Source of the DNA: Ancylobacter pratisalsi
GTDB lineage: Bacteria; Pseudomonadota; Alphaproteobacteria; Rhizobiales; Xanthobacteraceae
DNA: 64,000 bases
Direction: 5' to 3'
NCBI RefSeq assembly: GCF_010669125.1
Contig: NZ_CP048630.1
Location: 1,054,001-1,118,000 of the forward strand
Below, in pieces: positions 25,570 through 38,440 of this stretch; the stretch's first letter is position 1; each line of letters opens with the position of its first letter. A model generated the notes under the pieces. The model was given only the letters and a program-made list of their open reading frames with translations, was not told where the DNA came from and made no database searches. A program made the position numbers and the translations under genes.

Positions 25570-26511
25570 TCAGTTCGCGCTGCCGGGGATGAAGGCGTCG
25601 AAGGCCGCGAACAGCGGCTCGCGGTAGATGTCGCGCTCCTGCAGCAGCTCGTGGCGTGCGCCGGGAATCACCACATGCGCCCCGGCGATCAGCCGGGTGC
25701 CCAGATGCTCGATGGCCGGCGTCGAGACGATGCTGTCCGCCCCGGCCGCCGCCATCAGCAGCGGCTGGCGGATCTGCCGCGCGGTTGCCGGATCGGTCAG
25801 CCTGTCCATCAGGTCGAAGGCGGCCCGAACCCAGCCGATGGTCGGCGGGCCGACATCGAGCTGGGGCTGCTCCATGGTGATGGTCAGGTTCCGGGCAAAG
25901 CGGGCCTTGTCGGAGGTAAGCCGGTTGCCGTCGAAATGGACCTCGTCGAGCCGCACCTTGCGCCCGCGCGGCACGTAGAGGTTCGACAGCCCCACCCCCG
26001 CGCACAGCCGCGCCATGCGGCGCGCGGCGACGTCGTGCTTGAGCAGCGAGAGATCCAGCATCGGCGCGACCAGCACCATGCGGTCGAACCAGCGCCGGCC
26101 ATGCCGGGCGGCGTCCAGCAGGATGGCGGCGCCCATGGAATGGGCGAGCGCGAAATAGGGCGGCGGGCAGTCCGGCAGCACGATCTCGCGCATGAAGGCC
26201 TGAATGTCGACCTGATACTCGTCGAAATCGCGGACATGGCCCTTCATCGGGTTCTTGAGCAGGCGCTGCGAGCCGCCCTGCCCGCGCCAGTCCAGCACCG
26301 CCACGGCGAAGCGCCGACGGATCAGGTCGCGCACGGTCTCGAAATACTTCTCGATCTTCTCGGTGCGGCCGGGAAACACGCACACCGTGCCCCGTGTCGC
26401 CCCTTCCGGACGCCAGCGCGCAAAGCGCAGCTGCACGCCGTCCTGCGTCGTCACACTGCCGCACACCGCACCCTCGGGCACGGGATTATCCTTGGTGGCA
26501 TAGAGCAACAT
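25570..26511 (-). CDS. Alpha/beta hydrolase, monoglyceride-lipase-like
   Basis: A 313-residue hydrolase of the serine aminopeptidase S33/monoacylglycerol lipase type. The nucleophile elbow is LAHSMGAAIL, the acid is likely the Asp in AAGADSIVS, and the catalytic His lies in PGARHELLQE. The DWRGQGGSQR segment before the elbow is typical for lysophospholipase L2-like members. Probably acts on membrane-derived glycerolipids; the substrate is not proven. Confidence 0.88.
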   Translation of the reverse strand: MLLYATKDNPVPEGAVCGSVTTQDGVQLRFARWRPEGATRGTVCVFPGRTEKIEKYFETVRDLIRRRFAVAVLDWRGQGGSQRLLKNPMKGHVRDFDEYQVDIQAFMREIVLPDCPPPYFALAHSMGAAILLDAARHGRRWFDRMVLVAPMLDLSLLKHDVAARRMARLCAGVGLSNLYVPRGRKVRLDEVHFDGNRLTSDKARFARNLTITMEQPQLDVGPPTIGWVRAAFDLMDRLTDPATARQIRQPLLMAAAGADSIVSTPAIEHLGTRLIAGAHVVIPGARHELLQERDIYREPLFAAFDAFIPGSAN

Positions 26512-26617
26512 GGCGAGCGGCGCGGCTTCTTGATGAGGGCGAGTGGTGGGTGCGGCTTATACCGCAGTGCGGGCCGGCCACAAGACAGGCGACGGACAGC
26601 GGCGCTGCACGGTCGCG

Positions 26618-26983
26618 TCAATAGCGCTGGTCGCCATAGCCGATGACCTTCATGCCGCTGATGGCGCCCGAGTTGCTGTCCACCACCACCTGCACGCGCT
26701 CGCCGCGGGGGCCGTTGGCTTCAAGGATGATGGTCGGTCCGCGCCGCCGCACCACGGACACGTTGGTAAATCCGCGCCCCCGGAGCATGCGCGCGGCTCC
26801 TTCTCCGTCGACCTGACCGGCCGCGGCGCCGCGCGCGGGCGGGGCGTCATAGGGAGCGAAGGGTCCCGGCGAAGCGCCCATGGCCTGGCCGAACGCCGTC
26901 CCGCCACTCGCCGCGGCGAACAGCCAGACCAAAGCCAGAGACGCTATTCTGCGCGTCGACACCTCCACGACCTCCCTCCCCAT
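26618..26983 (-). CDS. Small secreted PepSY-like protein
   Basis: A 121-residue protein with a signal peptide (RRIASLALVWLFAAASGGTAFG) and a C-terminal PepSY-like beta-alpha-beta unit (ARMLRGRGFTNVSVVRRRGPTIILEA ... RVQVVVDSNSGAISGMKVIG). The same unit occurs in the larger secreted protein at 27783-28772, on the other side of hsp20. Function unknown; PepSY units often inhibit proteases or bind surface partners. Confidence 0.7.
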   Translation of the reverse strand: MGREVVEVSTRRIASLALVWLFAAASGGTAFGQAMGASPGPFAPYDAPPARGAAAGQVDGEGAARMLRGRGFTNVSVVRRRGPTIILEANGPRGERVQVVVDSNSGAISGMKVIGYGDQRY

Positions 26984-27081
26984 TCCGGGGTCCCTCTGCG
27001 TCTACCTTCACGGCACTGAACATGGCCCGAGCGGGCTGTTCATCCTGCGTTCATTCCCGTTTCGACGGGCGATTCTTCCCT

Positions 27082-27109
27082 CTTGCGTCCCGCCACGCGC
27101 TTCCTATCT
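27082..27109 (+). promoter_or_regulatory. Probable sigma-32 promoter of hsp20
   Basis: CTTGCG at 27082-27087 and CCTATCT at 27103-27109 are separated by 15 bp, matching the RpoH promoter pattern of alphaproteobacteria (CTTG and CCTAT-type boxes). The predicted start, near 27115, falls just before the first hairpin of the thermometer. Confidence 0.6.
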
Positions 27110-27115
27110 CCAATT

Positions 27116-27203
27116 CGTACCGGCCATTTGGCGGTACGCAAACCGGGTTCGGCTCAGTCGAGAGGACCTGCCCCTGCATGTCGCTTTAAAGTGAGGATAT
27201 GCC
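27116..27203 (+). promoter_or_regulatory. ROSE-like RNA thermometer in hsp20 leader
   Basis: The leader begins with a stable hairpin (27116-27138: CGTACC and GCC pair with GGC and GGTACG around an ATTT loop). It ends in a weak hairpin, 27177-27201, that buries the ribosome site. There the element UCGCU (27181-27185) pairs with AGGA (27194-27197) with a single bulged G at 27183, and CAU pairs with AUG (27199-27201). This UYGCU-versus-Shine-Dalgarno geometry is the hallmark of ROSE elements, which open on heating and allow translation. Confidence 0.75.
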
Positions 27204-27686
27204 ATGCGTACGTTTGATTTTACCCCCCTTCACCGTTCAACGGTCGGGTTCGATCGTCTTTTCTCGATGCTCGATCAGGTCGGCAACGTCGATTCCGGCA
27301 CCACCTACCCGCCCTATAACATTGAGCGGACAGGTGAAAACGCTTATCGCATCACGGTAGCCGTGGCCGGTTTCACGGATCAGGATCTCGATATCGAGGT
27401 ACGGGAGAATACGCTCTCGATCCGTGGCGATCGCAAGATCGACGGCTCCGGCAAGCCCGGCGAGGTGCTCTATCAGGGAATCGCCGCGCGCGCCTTCGAG
27501 CGCCGCTTCCAGCTCGCCGACCATGTCGAGGTTCGCGGCGCGACGCTGCAGAACGGCCTGCTGCATGTGGATCTCGTCCGCGAGATTCCCGAGGCGATGA
27601 AGCCGCGCAGCATTCCGATCTCGGTCAATGGCGCCGCTTCGCGCGCCATCGAGGCGAAGACGAACGAGACCAAGGCCGCGGCCTGA
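27204..27686 (+). CDS. Small heat-shock protein Hsp20
   Basis: A 160-residue IbpA-type chaperone that holds unfolding proteins for ClpB/DnaK. The alpha-crystallin domain covers about residues 38-135 (PYNIERTGENAYRITVAVAGF ... LDIEVRENTLSIRGDRK ... YQGIAARAFERRFQLADHVEVRGATLQNGLLHVDLVREIPEAMKPRSIPI), with the C-terminal IPI anchor (SIPIS). Ribosome site AGGA is 6 nt before ATG and sits in the thermometer hairpin. It is controlled at transcription (sigma-32) and translation (RNA thermometer). Confidence 0.93.
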   Translation: MRTFDFTPLHRSTVGFDRLFSMLDQVGNVDSGTTYPPYNIERTGENAYRITVAVAGFTDQDLDIEVRENTLSIRGDRKIDGSGKPGEVLYQGIAARAFERRFQLADHVEVRGATLQNGLLHVDLVREIPEAMKPRSIPISVNGAASRAIEAKTNETKAAA

Positions 27687-27729
27687 CCGCGCGCCGTCAG
27701 GCGCGCCAGACGCCAGACGCTCAGTACGG

Positions 27730-27757
27730 GCGCCCCGGGAAACCGGGGCGCTTTTTT
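27730..27757 (+). terminator. Rho-independent terminator after hsp20
   Basis: A perfect stem (GCGCCCCGG/CCGGGGCGC) with a GAAA tetraloop, followed by six T residues, 44 bp past the hsp20 stop codon. It lies between convergent genes. Confidence 0.92.
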
Positions 27758-27782
27758 GTTGAGTAAGACGCGTTCGGGCGAG

Positions 27783-28772
27783 CTACTTCGAGCTTTCCGA
27801 CGTGGCTTCCGCGTCGCGGGCCACGACCGACGCCGTTCCCGCCGCCTGTGTCGCGCCCGCGGCGCTGGTGCCCATGCCCGAACTTGTCTTCGGCGGAGCC
27901 ACGGGGGCGGCCGTCGGGGCCGGGGCCGGCCCGGTGCCGGGCGGCACGGCGACGCCGGGAATCACCCGCACCGCCGACTGCGCGGGAGCAGCCGGCTGCG
28001 AAGGAGCTACCGCCGGAGGATTCGCACTGGCTGCATCCTCGGGGGTGGGAGGCTTCTCGGCGGGCGCCTCCTCAGTGGGCGGCTTCTCGGTGGGCGCCGT
28101 GGCTGTGCCCTCTTCCTCCTCCGGCGCGACCGTGCCGGGCCGGATCGGCGGGGGCGCCTCCAGCGAGGCCGGATTACCGGGCAAAGGCGCGGCAGCCGGA
28201 GCCATGGCGGGAGCGCCGGGTAGAACCACACCCGGCAGATTTGCTTCGTTCGCCGGTGTCAGCCCCGCCAGTTCGGGCGGGCGTTCGGGCGGCACGGGCG
28301 CGACGCGCGGCAGCGGGGTGGGCCTCGCCGCCTTCGGCGTCGCGGCCACCGCCGGCCGGCCGATCGGCTGGACCGAAATGATTCCCGCGGTGAAGGCGTC
28401 GATCGTCAGCCGCACCCGCGAACCGCCCGGATCGGTGGCATCCACCACATAGACATTCCCCTGCGCCCGCACGCGCCCGATGCCGCGCATGCCCATGGAC
28501 CGCAGCATCGGCTCGACATCGGCCGGCGGCATGCCGGACCGTTCGGGATAGACGGGCGGCGGGCCATAGACCGGGGGCGGGCCATAGTAATAACGTGGCG
28601 GCGGCGCGTAGACCGGGGGCGCGTAGATCGGCCCCGCCCACGCCCGCGCATAGGGACGGACATAGACCTGCGCACCCGCCGGCGTCGCGCTGGAGAGCGC
28701 GCCAAGCGTGCCTGCCAGCAGCGGAACGAAAAGGATCGGCGCGACAACGCGCGAGACGGGCCGCTTCGGCAT
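27783..28772 (-). CDS. Secreted Pro/Ala-rich protein with PepSY-like domain
   Basis: A 329-residue exported protein. The start is at 28772 (GGAGG upstream). After a signal peptide (SRVVAPILFVPLLAGTLGALSSATPAGA) comes a Tyr/Pro-rich segment of PPxYxPP repeats (residues about 45-75). A PepSY-like unit follows (ADVEPMLRSMGMRGIGRVRAQGNVYVVDATDPGGSRVRLTID). A long disordered tail rich in Pro, Ala, Glu and Thr makes up the second half. It probably sits in the periplasm or at the surface. The second half is low-complexity, so its length will vary between relatives. Confidence 0.7.
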   Translation of the reverse strand: MPKRPVSRVVAPILFVPLLAGTLGALSSATPAGAQVYVRPYARAWAGPIYAPPVYAPPPRYYYGPPPVYGPPPVYPERSGMPPADVEPMLRSMGMRGIGRVRAQGNVYVVDATDPGGSRVRLTIDAFTAGIISVQPIGRPAVAATPKAARPTPLPRVAPVPPERPPELAGLTPANEANLPGVVLPGAPAMAPAAAPLPGNPASLEAPPPIRPGTVAPEEEEGTATAPTEKPPTEEAPAEKPPTPEDAASANPPAVAPSQPAAPAQSAVRVIPGVAVPPGTGPAPAPTAAPVAPPKTSSGMGTSAAGATQAAGTASVVARDAEATSESSK

Positions 28773-29042
28773 GAAAGCCTCCGGATTTCTAAAAGCCGCG
28801 TCATTTGAACGCGCGAATGCGGCGCGCTCACGACCATAGGTCAACAGCCCGCCCTTGCCACCGGACCCGCGATGGGCCACATGCACGACTGAGGGCGAAC
28901 GGCAACGCCATTGCGCCGGGGCCATCCTGCCCTTACCGTTCGTTTCGTGCCGGAGGCCGGCTTCGCAACAAGAATGAAGATTCAGCACGCGCGCCTCGCG
29001 CGCGACGCTTGTGTGCGGACGCCAATTCTGGCATCTTCGCGA

Positions 29043-29071
29043 TTGATAGGGCAGTCTTGCTGTCCTATAAT
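29043..29071 (+). promoter_or_regulatory. Sigma-70 promoter of gltBD
   Basis: TTGATA (29043-29048), a 17-bp spacer and TATAAT (29066-29071). The expected start near 29078 gives a leader of about 139 nt before gltB. Confidence 0.75.
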
Positions 29072-29216
29072 CCAGATAGGCTGATGCTGTGCAGGGAGCA
29101 TGGCACGGTCGATGCTAGCAAAGTTCGACAACGGCGTGCATGCTTCGCGGGTGATAGCCGCGCGAAGGCGGGCGAGGGTCCGACACGCCGGGAGGCGACC
29201 CTAAGGGAGTACGGGG

Positions 29217-33947
<4,731 letters not shown>

Positions 33948-34108
33948 CGCCGCCGCCTCCTCCGCGCGAGGTTCGACGCGGAACGGTCCGGGAGGCCGTT
34001 GGCGCGGCCGTGTGCCGCGCTGTCATTTCCCAACTGGCATGATTGATGTATCTGGCACCTGGGGTGGAACGCCTCCAAGGTGGCGGTGCTCCGCGAAAGA
34101 GGGCGGCA

Positions 34109-35533
34109 ATGGGTAAGGTTACGGGCTTTCTCGAAATCGATCGGCGCGAGGCGAAGTATCAGCCGGCGTCGGATCGCATTCGCCACTTCCGCGAGTTCAC
34201 CCTTCCATTGCCGGATGCCGAGGTCGCCAACCAGGCCTCGCGCTGCATGGATTGTGGCATTCCGTTCTGCCACGGGCCCAATGGCTGCCCAATTCACAAC
34301 CAGATCCCGGACTGGAACGACCTCGTCTATAATGGGAACTGGGAGGAGGCGACGCGCAACCTCCACTCCACCAACAACTTCCCCGAATTCACCGGCCGCA
34401 TCTGCCCCGCGCCCTGCGAGGAAGCCTGCACGCTGAACCTCGAGGACGTGCCGGTCACCATCAAGACCGTCGAGCAGGCCATTGCCGACAAGGCGTGGAA
34501 GGCGGGCTGGATCAAGCCCGAGCCGGCCGCGCACAAGACCGGCAAGAAGGTCGCCGTCATCGGCTCCGGTCCCGCCGGCCTGGCTGCCGCCCAGCAGCTC
34601 GCACGCGCGGGCCACGAGGTCCATGTCTATGAGCGCGAGCCCAAGGCCGGCGGCCTGCTGCGCTACGGCATTCCCGACTTCAAGATGGAAAAGCACTACA
34701 TCGACCGCCGCGTGGCGCAGATGGAGGCCGAGGGCGTGACCTTCCACTACCGCGCCCATGTCGGCGTCACCGTGCCGCTCGACGAGCTTCTGGAAACCCA
34801 CGACGCCGTACTGATGTGCGGTGGCTCCGAGGCCCCGCGCGACCCCGCCCTTCCCGGCCAGGAGCTGGAAGGCGTGCATTACGCCATGCCCTATCTGGTG
34901 CAGCAGAACCGGCGCCTGGGTCGCGAGGATGTCAGCAACGAGCAGCCCCTCCTCGCCGCAGGCAAGCATGTGGTGGTGATCGGTGGCGGCGACACCGCGT
35001 CGGACTGCGTGGGCACCGCGTTCCGCCAGGGGGCGCTCTCGGTCCACCAGCTCGACATCCGCCCCGTTCCTCCGCTGAAGGAGGACAAGCTGGCGGTGTG
35101 GCCTTACTGGCCGACCAAGTTCCGCACCTCGTCCTCGCAGGCCGAGGGCGCCGATCGCGAATTCGCCGCCGCCACACTGGGCATCGACGGCAAGAAGGGC
35201 CGCGTCGTGGGGGTGAAGTGCGCCCGCGTCGACCCCAAGCGCCAGCCCATCCCCGGCACCGAGTTCCAGATCCGGGCCGATCTCGTCTTCATCGCGCTCG
35301 GCTTCGCCCATCCGGTGCGCGAGGGCATGCTCGAACAGTCGGGCCTGTCGATCGACAAGCGCGGCAATGTGGATGCGACCGACCTCGACTACGCCACCTC
35401 GGTGCCCAAGCTGTTCGCCGCCGGCGACATGCGCCGTGGCCAGTCGCTGGTGGTGTGGGCGATCCGCGAGGGACGCCAGGCCGCGCAGTCGATCGACACC
35501 TTCCTCATGGGCGCGTCCGTCCTGCCGCGCTGA
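34109..35533 (+). CDS. gltD: Glutamate synthase small subunit
   Basis: The 474-residue beta subunit that passes electrons from NADPH to the large subunit. The N-terminal cysteines [19 protein letters not shown] and [15 protein letters not shown] bind the 4Fe-4S clusters. FAD and NADPH Rossmann motifs are [30 protein letters not shown] and [22 protein letters not shown]; the end [24 protein letters not shown] contacts FAD. The start at 34109 begins the family-typical GKVTGFLE; a frame opening 66 bp earlier is unlikely. Confidence 0.96.
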   Translation: MGKVTGFLEIDRREAKYQPASDRIRHFREFTLPLPDAEVANQASRCMDCGIPFCHGPNGCPIHNQIPDWNDLVYNGNWEEATRNLHSTNNFPEFTGRICPAPCEEACTLNLEDVPVTIKTVEQAIADKAWKAGWIKPEPAAHKTGKKVAVIGSGPAGLAAAQQLARAGHEVHVYEREPKAGGLLRYGIPDFKMEKHYIDRRVAQMEAEGVTFHYRAHVGVTVPLDELLETHDAVLMCGGSEAPRDPALPGQELEGVHYAMPYLVQQNRRLGREDVSNEQPLLAAGKHVVVIGGGDTASDCVGTAFRQGALSVHQLDIRPVPPLKEDKLAVWPYWPTKFRTSSSQAEGADREFAAATLGIDGKKGRVVGVKCARVDPKRQPIPGTEFQIRADLVFIALGFAHPVREGMLEQSGLSIDKRGNVDATDLDYATSVPKLFAAGDMRRGQSLVVWAIREGRQAAQSIDTFLMGASVLPR

Positions 35534-35541
35534 GGCGCGGT

Positions 35542-36885
35542 TCAGGGAACGCTGTCGACGTGCGGCGTTCCCCTCAGCTCCAGCCGCACGCGGCCCCGAC
35601 CGGCGGGATGGATGCGCAGCGGCGCGTCCTTCTCCTCCAGCCGGCGCCGCAGCAGCAGGAGCCGGGTCTCCAGATTGTCCTTCAGGTCCGGCAGGCGCAG
35701 CGCCGGCGCGCGGCGGATCTGCTGGTTGGCGAACGCGGTGCGCCCGTCGCGCAGATACTCCCCGAGCATCAGCATCAGCAGCCGCCCAGCCACGCCGCGG
35801 ATGAGATAATCCTCATCGATGAAGACCGCATCGTCGAAGCGGTGATGACGCACACGGAACGGCTGCGCGCCGGCGACCGCCGCCGCCCGCGCACCGGGCG
35901 GGTCCGCACCGCCCAGCGCATTCATTCTCAACCCCGCCGCGAGTGACAGCGCGACCACGCCGAGCGCCGCCTCGTGCTCGTGGCCGAAGGCGAAGTGCTG
36001 CGGAGATTCGGCGAACAGAACGCCCATGAGCCGGCCCTGCGCGAGCATGGGAACGGCGATCTGGCTCTGCGGCGCGTCGAGCCCCGGCAGCGGAATGACG
36101 CGCTCGTCCACCCCCTGCCCCGCCGTGACCGCCGCCGCGTAGCGCCGCCCCCGGCTCATGTCGCAGATGCGCACCGGGACCCTCGCCTCGCCGACAAGCC
36201 CGATGATGCCCTCGCCGAGGGCGACCTCCGAGCCGACACCGCCCTGCGGATAACCGCGACTGGCGAGGGTGACGAGTTGGCGCCCTTCTCCATCGGGCAC
36301 CAGCACCATGGCGTGCGCGATTCCGAGCGTTGAGACCAGGCCCTGAAGCGCGCGATCGAGCATCGTGCCCGCATCCGGCTCGGCGCCGATGTCAGCGGCC
36401 AGCGCAGCGACCGCCTCGACCGGAACGGCGTCCTGCCGGGCCGATGCCGCCCCGCGATCGGTGGCCTCCCCTGCCCCCGGGGCGGCTACCGGGTGGATGG
36501 CGCGGACCCGGTAGACATCGGCCGAGCGCAGCTTCATCACCGTGCCGCCCTCCTGGCCGCCCTCCTGCCCGCTGATCGCGGCGAGGTGGACGGACATACG
36601 CTCAAACAGCGGCCCGGCGCTCTCCCGCCGCACCGGCGTTATGTCGAGCACGTACTGGTCGCCGCAGCGTCCGTCGATCACCATCAGCGTCGCGGTGCCA
36701 CGTTGCTCGATATTCGCCAGCGTCTTGGAGAAGAACTGGTTCGACAGCGCCACATGGGCCTCGTCGACGAAATGCACCTGCGACAGGTAGGACACGTTCG
36801 GCATGCCCTGCCGGTCCACCGTAGCAATGAGGGAGGGAATGACACCCTCGAAGCAGGCGCGCAGGTCCGCCAGCCGGATGGTCAT
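35542..36885 (-). CDS. Flavin split-barrel protein fused to a GAF-like domain
   Basis: A 447-residue protein. Residues 1-150 form a pyridoxamine-phosphate-oxidase-like split barrel (LRACFEGVIPSLIATVDRQGMPNVSYLSQVHFVDEAHVALSNQFFSKTLANI). Residues about 190-345 look like a GAF domain (MLDRALQGLVSTLGIAHAMVLVPDGEGRQLVTLASRGYP ... IAVPMLAQGRLMGVLFAES). The last 90 residues (VFIDEDYLIRGVAGRLLMLMLGEYLRDGRTAFANQQIRR ... LLLLRRRLEE) resemble a winged-helix DNA-binding or dimer region. The start ATG overlaps the stop of the upstream gene (ATGA), so translation is coupled. Redox or ligand sensing is likely, but unproven. Confidence 0.7.
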   Translation of the reverse strand: MTIRLADLRACFEGVIPSLIATVDRQGMPNVSYLSQVHFVDEAHVALSNQFFSKTLANIEQRGTATLMVIDGRCGDQYVLDITPVRRESAGPLFERMSVHLAAISGQEGGQEGGTVMKLRSADVYRVRAIHPVAAPGAGEATDRGAASARQDAVPVEAVAALAADIGAEPDAGTMLDRALQGLVSTLGIAHAMVLVPDGEGRQLVTLASRGYPQGGVGSEVALGEGIIGLVGEARVPVRICDMSRGRRYAAAVTAGQGVDERVIPLPGLDAPQSQIAVPMLAQGRLMGVLFAESPQHFAFGHEHEAALGVVALSLAAGLRMNALGGADPPGARAAAVAGAQPFRVRHHRFDDAVFIDEDYLIRGVAGRLLMLMLGEYLRDGRTAFANQQIRRAPALRLPDLKDNLETRLLLLRRRLEEKDAPLRIHPAGRGRVRLELRGTPHVDSVP

Positions 36886-37370
36886 GAGCCCCGCTCCGAC
36901 ACCTTGCGGCCGGCATTCGCGCCGGGCGTCTGGGTAAAGATCTCCCGCACCCGGTAGCGCACGCGCCAGAGATCGTGCGCGCACAGCCACACCGCAATCG
37001 GGCGCGCGGGCACGCCGAAACCGGCAAGACGGGCGGCCATGTCGGCCATATAGCGGGCGGCGCGGTGCTGCCCTTCCGCGTCGGCCGGGCCCGCCTCCAG
37101 CACCACGGCCTTTATCTGGTAGCAGCGATAATCGCTCGGTGCGGCAAAGGTGATGGCGAGCGGCGCGCCGGAATGGAGATCGTGTGCCAGCTGCGGCCAC
37201 TGCGCCCGCGAGAACAGCGTTTCGAACGCGTCAGGCCCGACCCGCGCGGTACCCACGCCCCGACCGATCGTGGCGGCCATGCCGGCGTCGCGCCCGGCGA
37301 GCACGGTCATGACCTCGCCCTCGATGAAGCCGGCGATGTCGTCGTCGATGATGTCCACCTTGCGCCCCAC
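36882..37370 (-). CDS. Pyridoxamine 5'-phosphate oxidase-like flavin protein
   Basis: A 162-residue split-barrel protein (VDIIDDDIAGFIEGEVMTVLAGRDAGMAATIGRGVGTARVGPDAFETLFSRAQWP). It has the FMN- or heme-binding fold, but the residues that define true PdxH are not evident. It overlaps the downstream fusion gene by four bases, so the two are expressed together and may form a complex. Confidence 0.72.
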   Translation of the reverse strand: MGRKVDIIDDDIAGFIEGEVMTVLAGRDAGMAATIGRGVGTARVGPDAFETLFSRAQWPQLAHDLHSGAPLAITFAAPSDYRCYQIKAVVLEAGPADAEGQHRAARYMADMAARLAGFGVPARPIAVWLCAHDLWRVRYRVREIFTQTPGANAGRKVSERGS

Positions 37371-37545
37371 CCGCCTGCCGTGCCGGTAGATTAGGACAGT
37401 CTTAGGAAGGGCGCCCAGCGGTTTAGCAACAATTTAGGAAGCACCGGCGCGCGCCTCGGCCTATCCCGGCGCGATCCGAAACCCGCTGCCGAAGGACCTG
37501 CCCCAAGGGCGGGACGGCGGCTCTTTGCCCTCAGGAATTCCCGCC

Positions 37546-38433
37546 ATGCTCACCCCCGACCACGTCACCGCCGGCGACATCGCGCATGAGAGCGATGTCT
37601 CACATACCGCAGCAATCCGCCTGACGCCCGCGGAACTCGACGCCTATCTCGCCCGCATCGGCCTCGGGCACCCCCGCGCCGCCGATCTGCCGACGCTCAT
37701 CGCCCTGCACCACGCCCATGTCACCAGCTTCACCTGGGAGGCGATCGACGCCTTCATGGGGTGGCCGATCAGTCCCCGGCCGCACGACGCCTTCGCCAAG
37801 ATGGTGGAAGGCCGGCGCGGCGGCTGGTGCTACGAAATGAACGGCCTGTTCGGCGCGGCGCTGGCAGGGCTCGGCTACCGCGTCACCCGGCTGTGCGGCG
37901 GGGTGCGGCGCGCCGACATGGGCGACATGGCGATTGGCAATCATCTCACCCTGCGCGTCGACCTCGACCAGCCTTATCTCGCCGAGGTCGGACTGGGCGA
38001 CGCGATCCTGGCCCCCCTCCCGATGCGGGTGGGCAACGTGGTGCAGCACGGCCGCGCGTTCTCGATTTCGCAGGCCGATGCCGGCTGGCTGCGCTTCCAC
38101 AACCATCCCCACGGCGCGGCGCCGAGCTTCGACTTCCTGCCCGATTACAAGGACGAGGCCACGCTGGAGGCTGTTCACGACGTGCTGACGCGTGACGCCG
38201 GCTCGCCCTTCGTGCGCAATCTGGTGCTCCAGCGCCACGCGCCCGGCCGCACCGAGGGCATCTTCAACCACAAAAGGCGGATCGTGACGGTCGCCGGCGT
38301 CGAGGAGCGCCCGATCGCCGATGCGCGGGAATTCGCCCGGCTGCTACGCGACGTATTCCTGATCGAGGTCGCGGATACTGACGCGATCTGGGAACGCGTG
38401 GTGGAGATCGAGCGCGACTGGCTCGCGGCCTGA
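37546..38433 (+). CDS. nat: Arylamine N-acetyltransferase
   Basis: A 295-residue acetyl-CoA-dependent enzyme that acetylates arylamines and hydrazines. The catalytic triad is visible: Cys in RRGGWCYEMNGLFG (near residue 100), His in GNHLTLRVDL, and Asp in VGLGDAILAP. The family-typical FNHKRRIVTV segment follows. The start is ATG 37546 with AGGA upstream; a TTG seven codons earlier is less likely. Confidence 0.93.
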   Translation: MLTPDHVTAGDIAHESDVSHTAAIRLTPAELDAYLARIGLGHPRAADLPTLIALHHAHVTSFTWEAIDAFMGWPISPRPHDAFAKMVEGRRGGWCYEMNGLFGAALAGLGYRVTRLCGGVRRADMGDMAIGNHLTLRVDLDQPYLAEVGLGDAILAPLPMRVGNVVQHGRAFSISQADAGWLRFHNHPHGAAPSFDFLPDYKDEATLEAVHDVLTRDAGSPFVRNLVLQRHAPGRTEGIFNHKRRIVTVAGVEERPIADAREFARLLRDVFLIEVADTDAIWERVVEIERDWLAA

Positions 38434-38440
38434 GTGAGGT

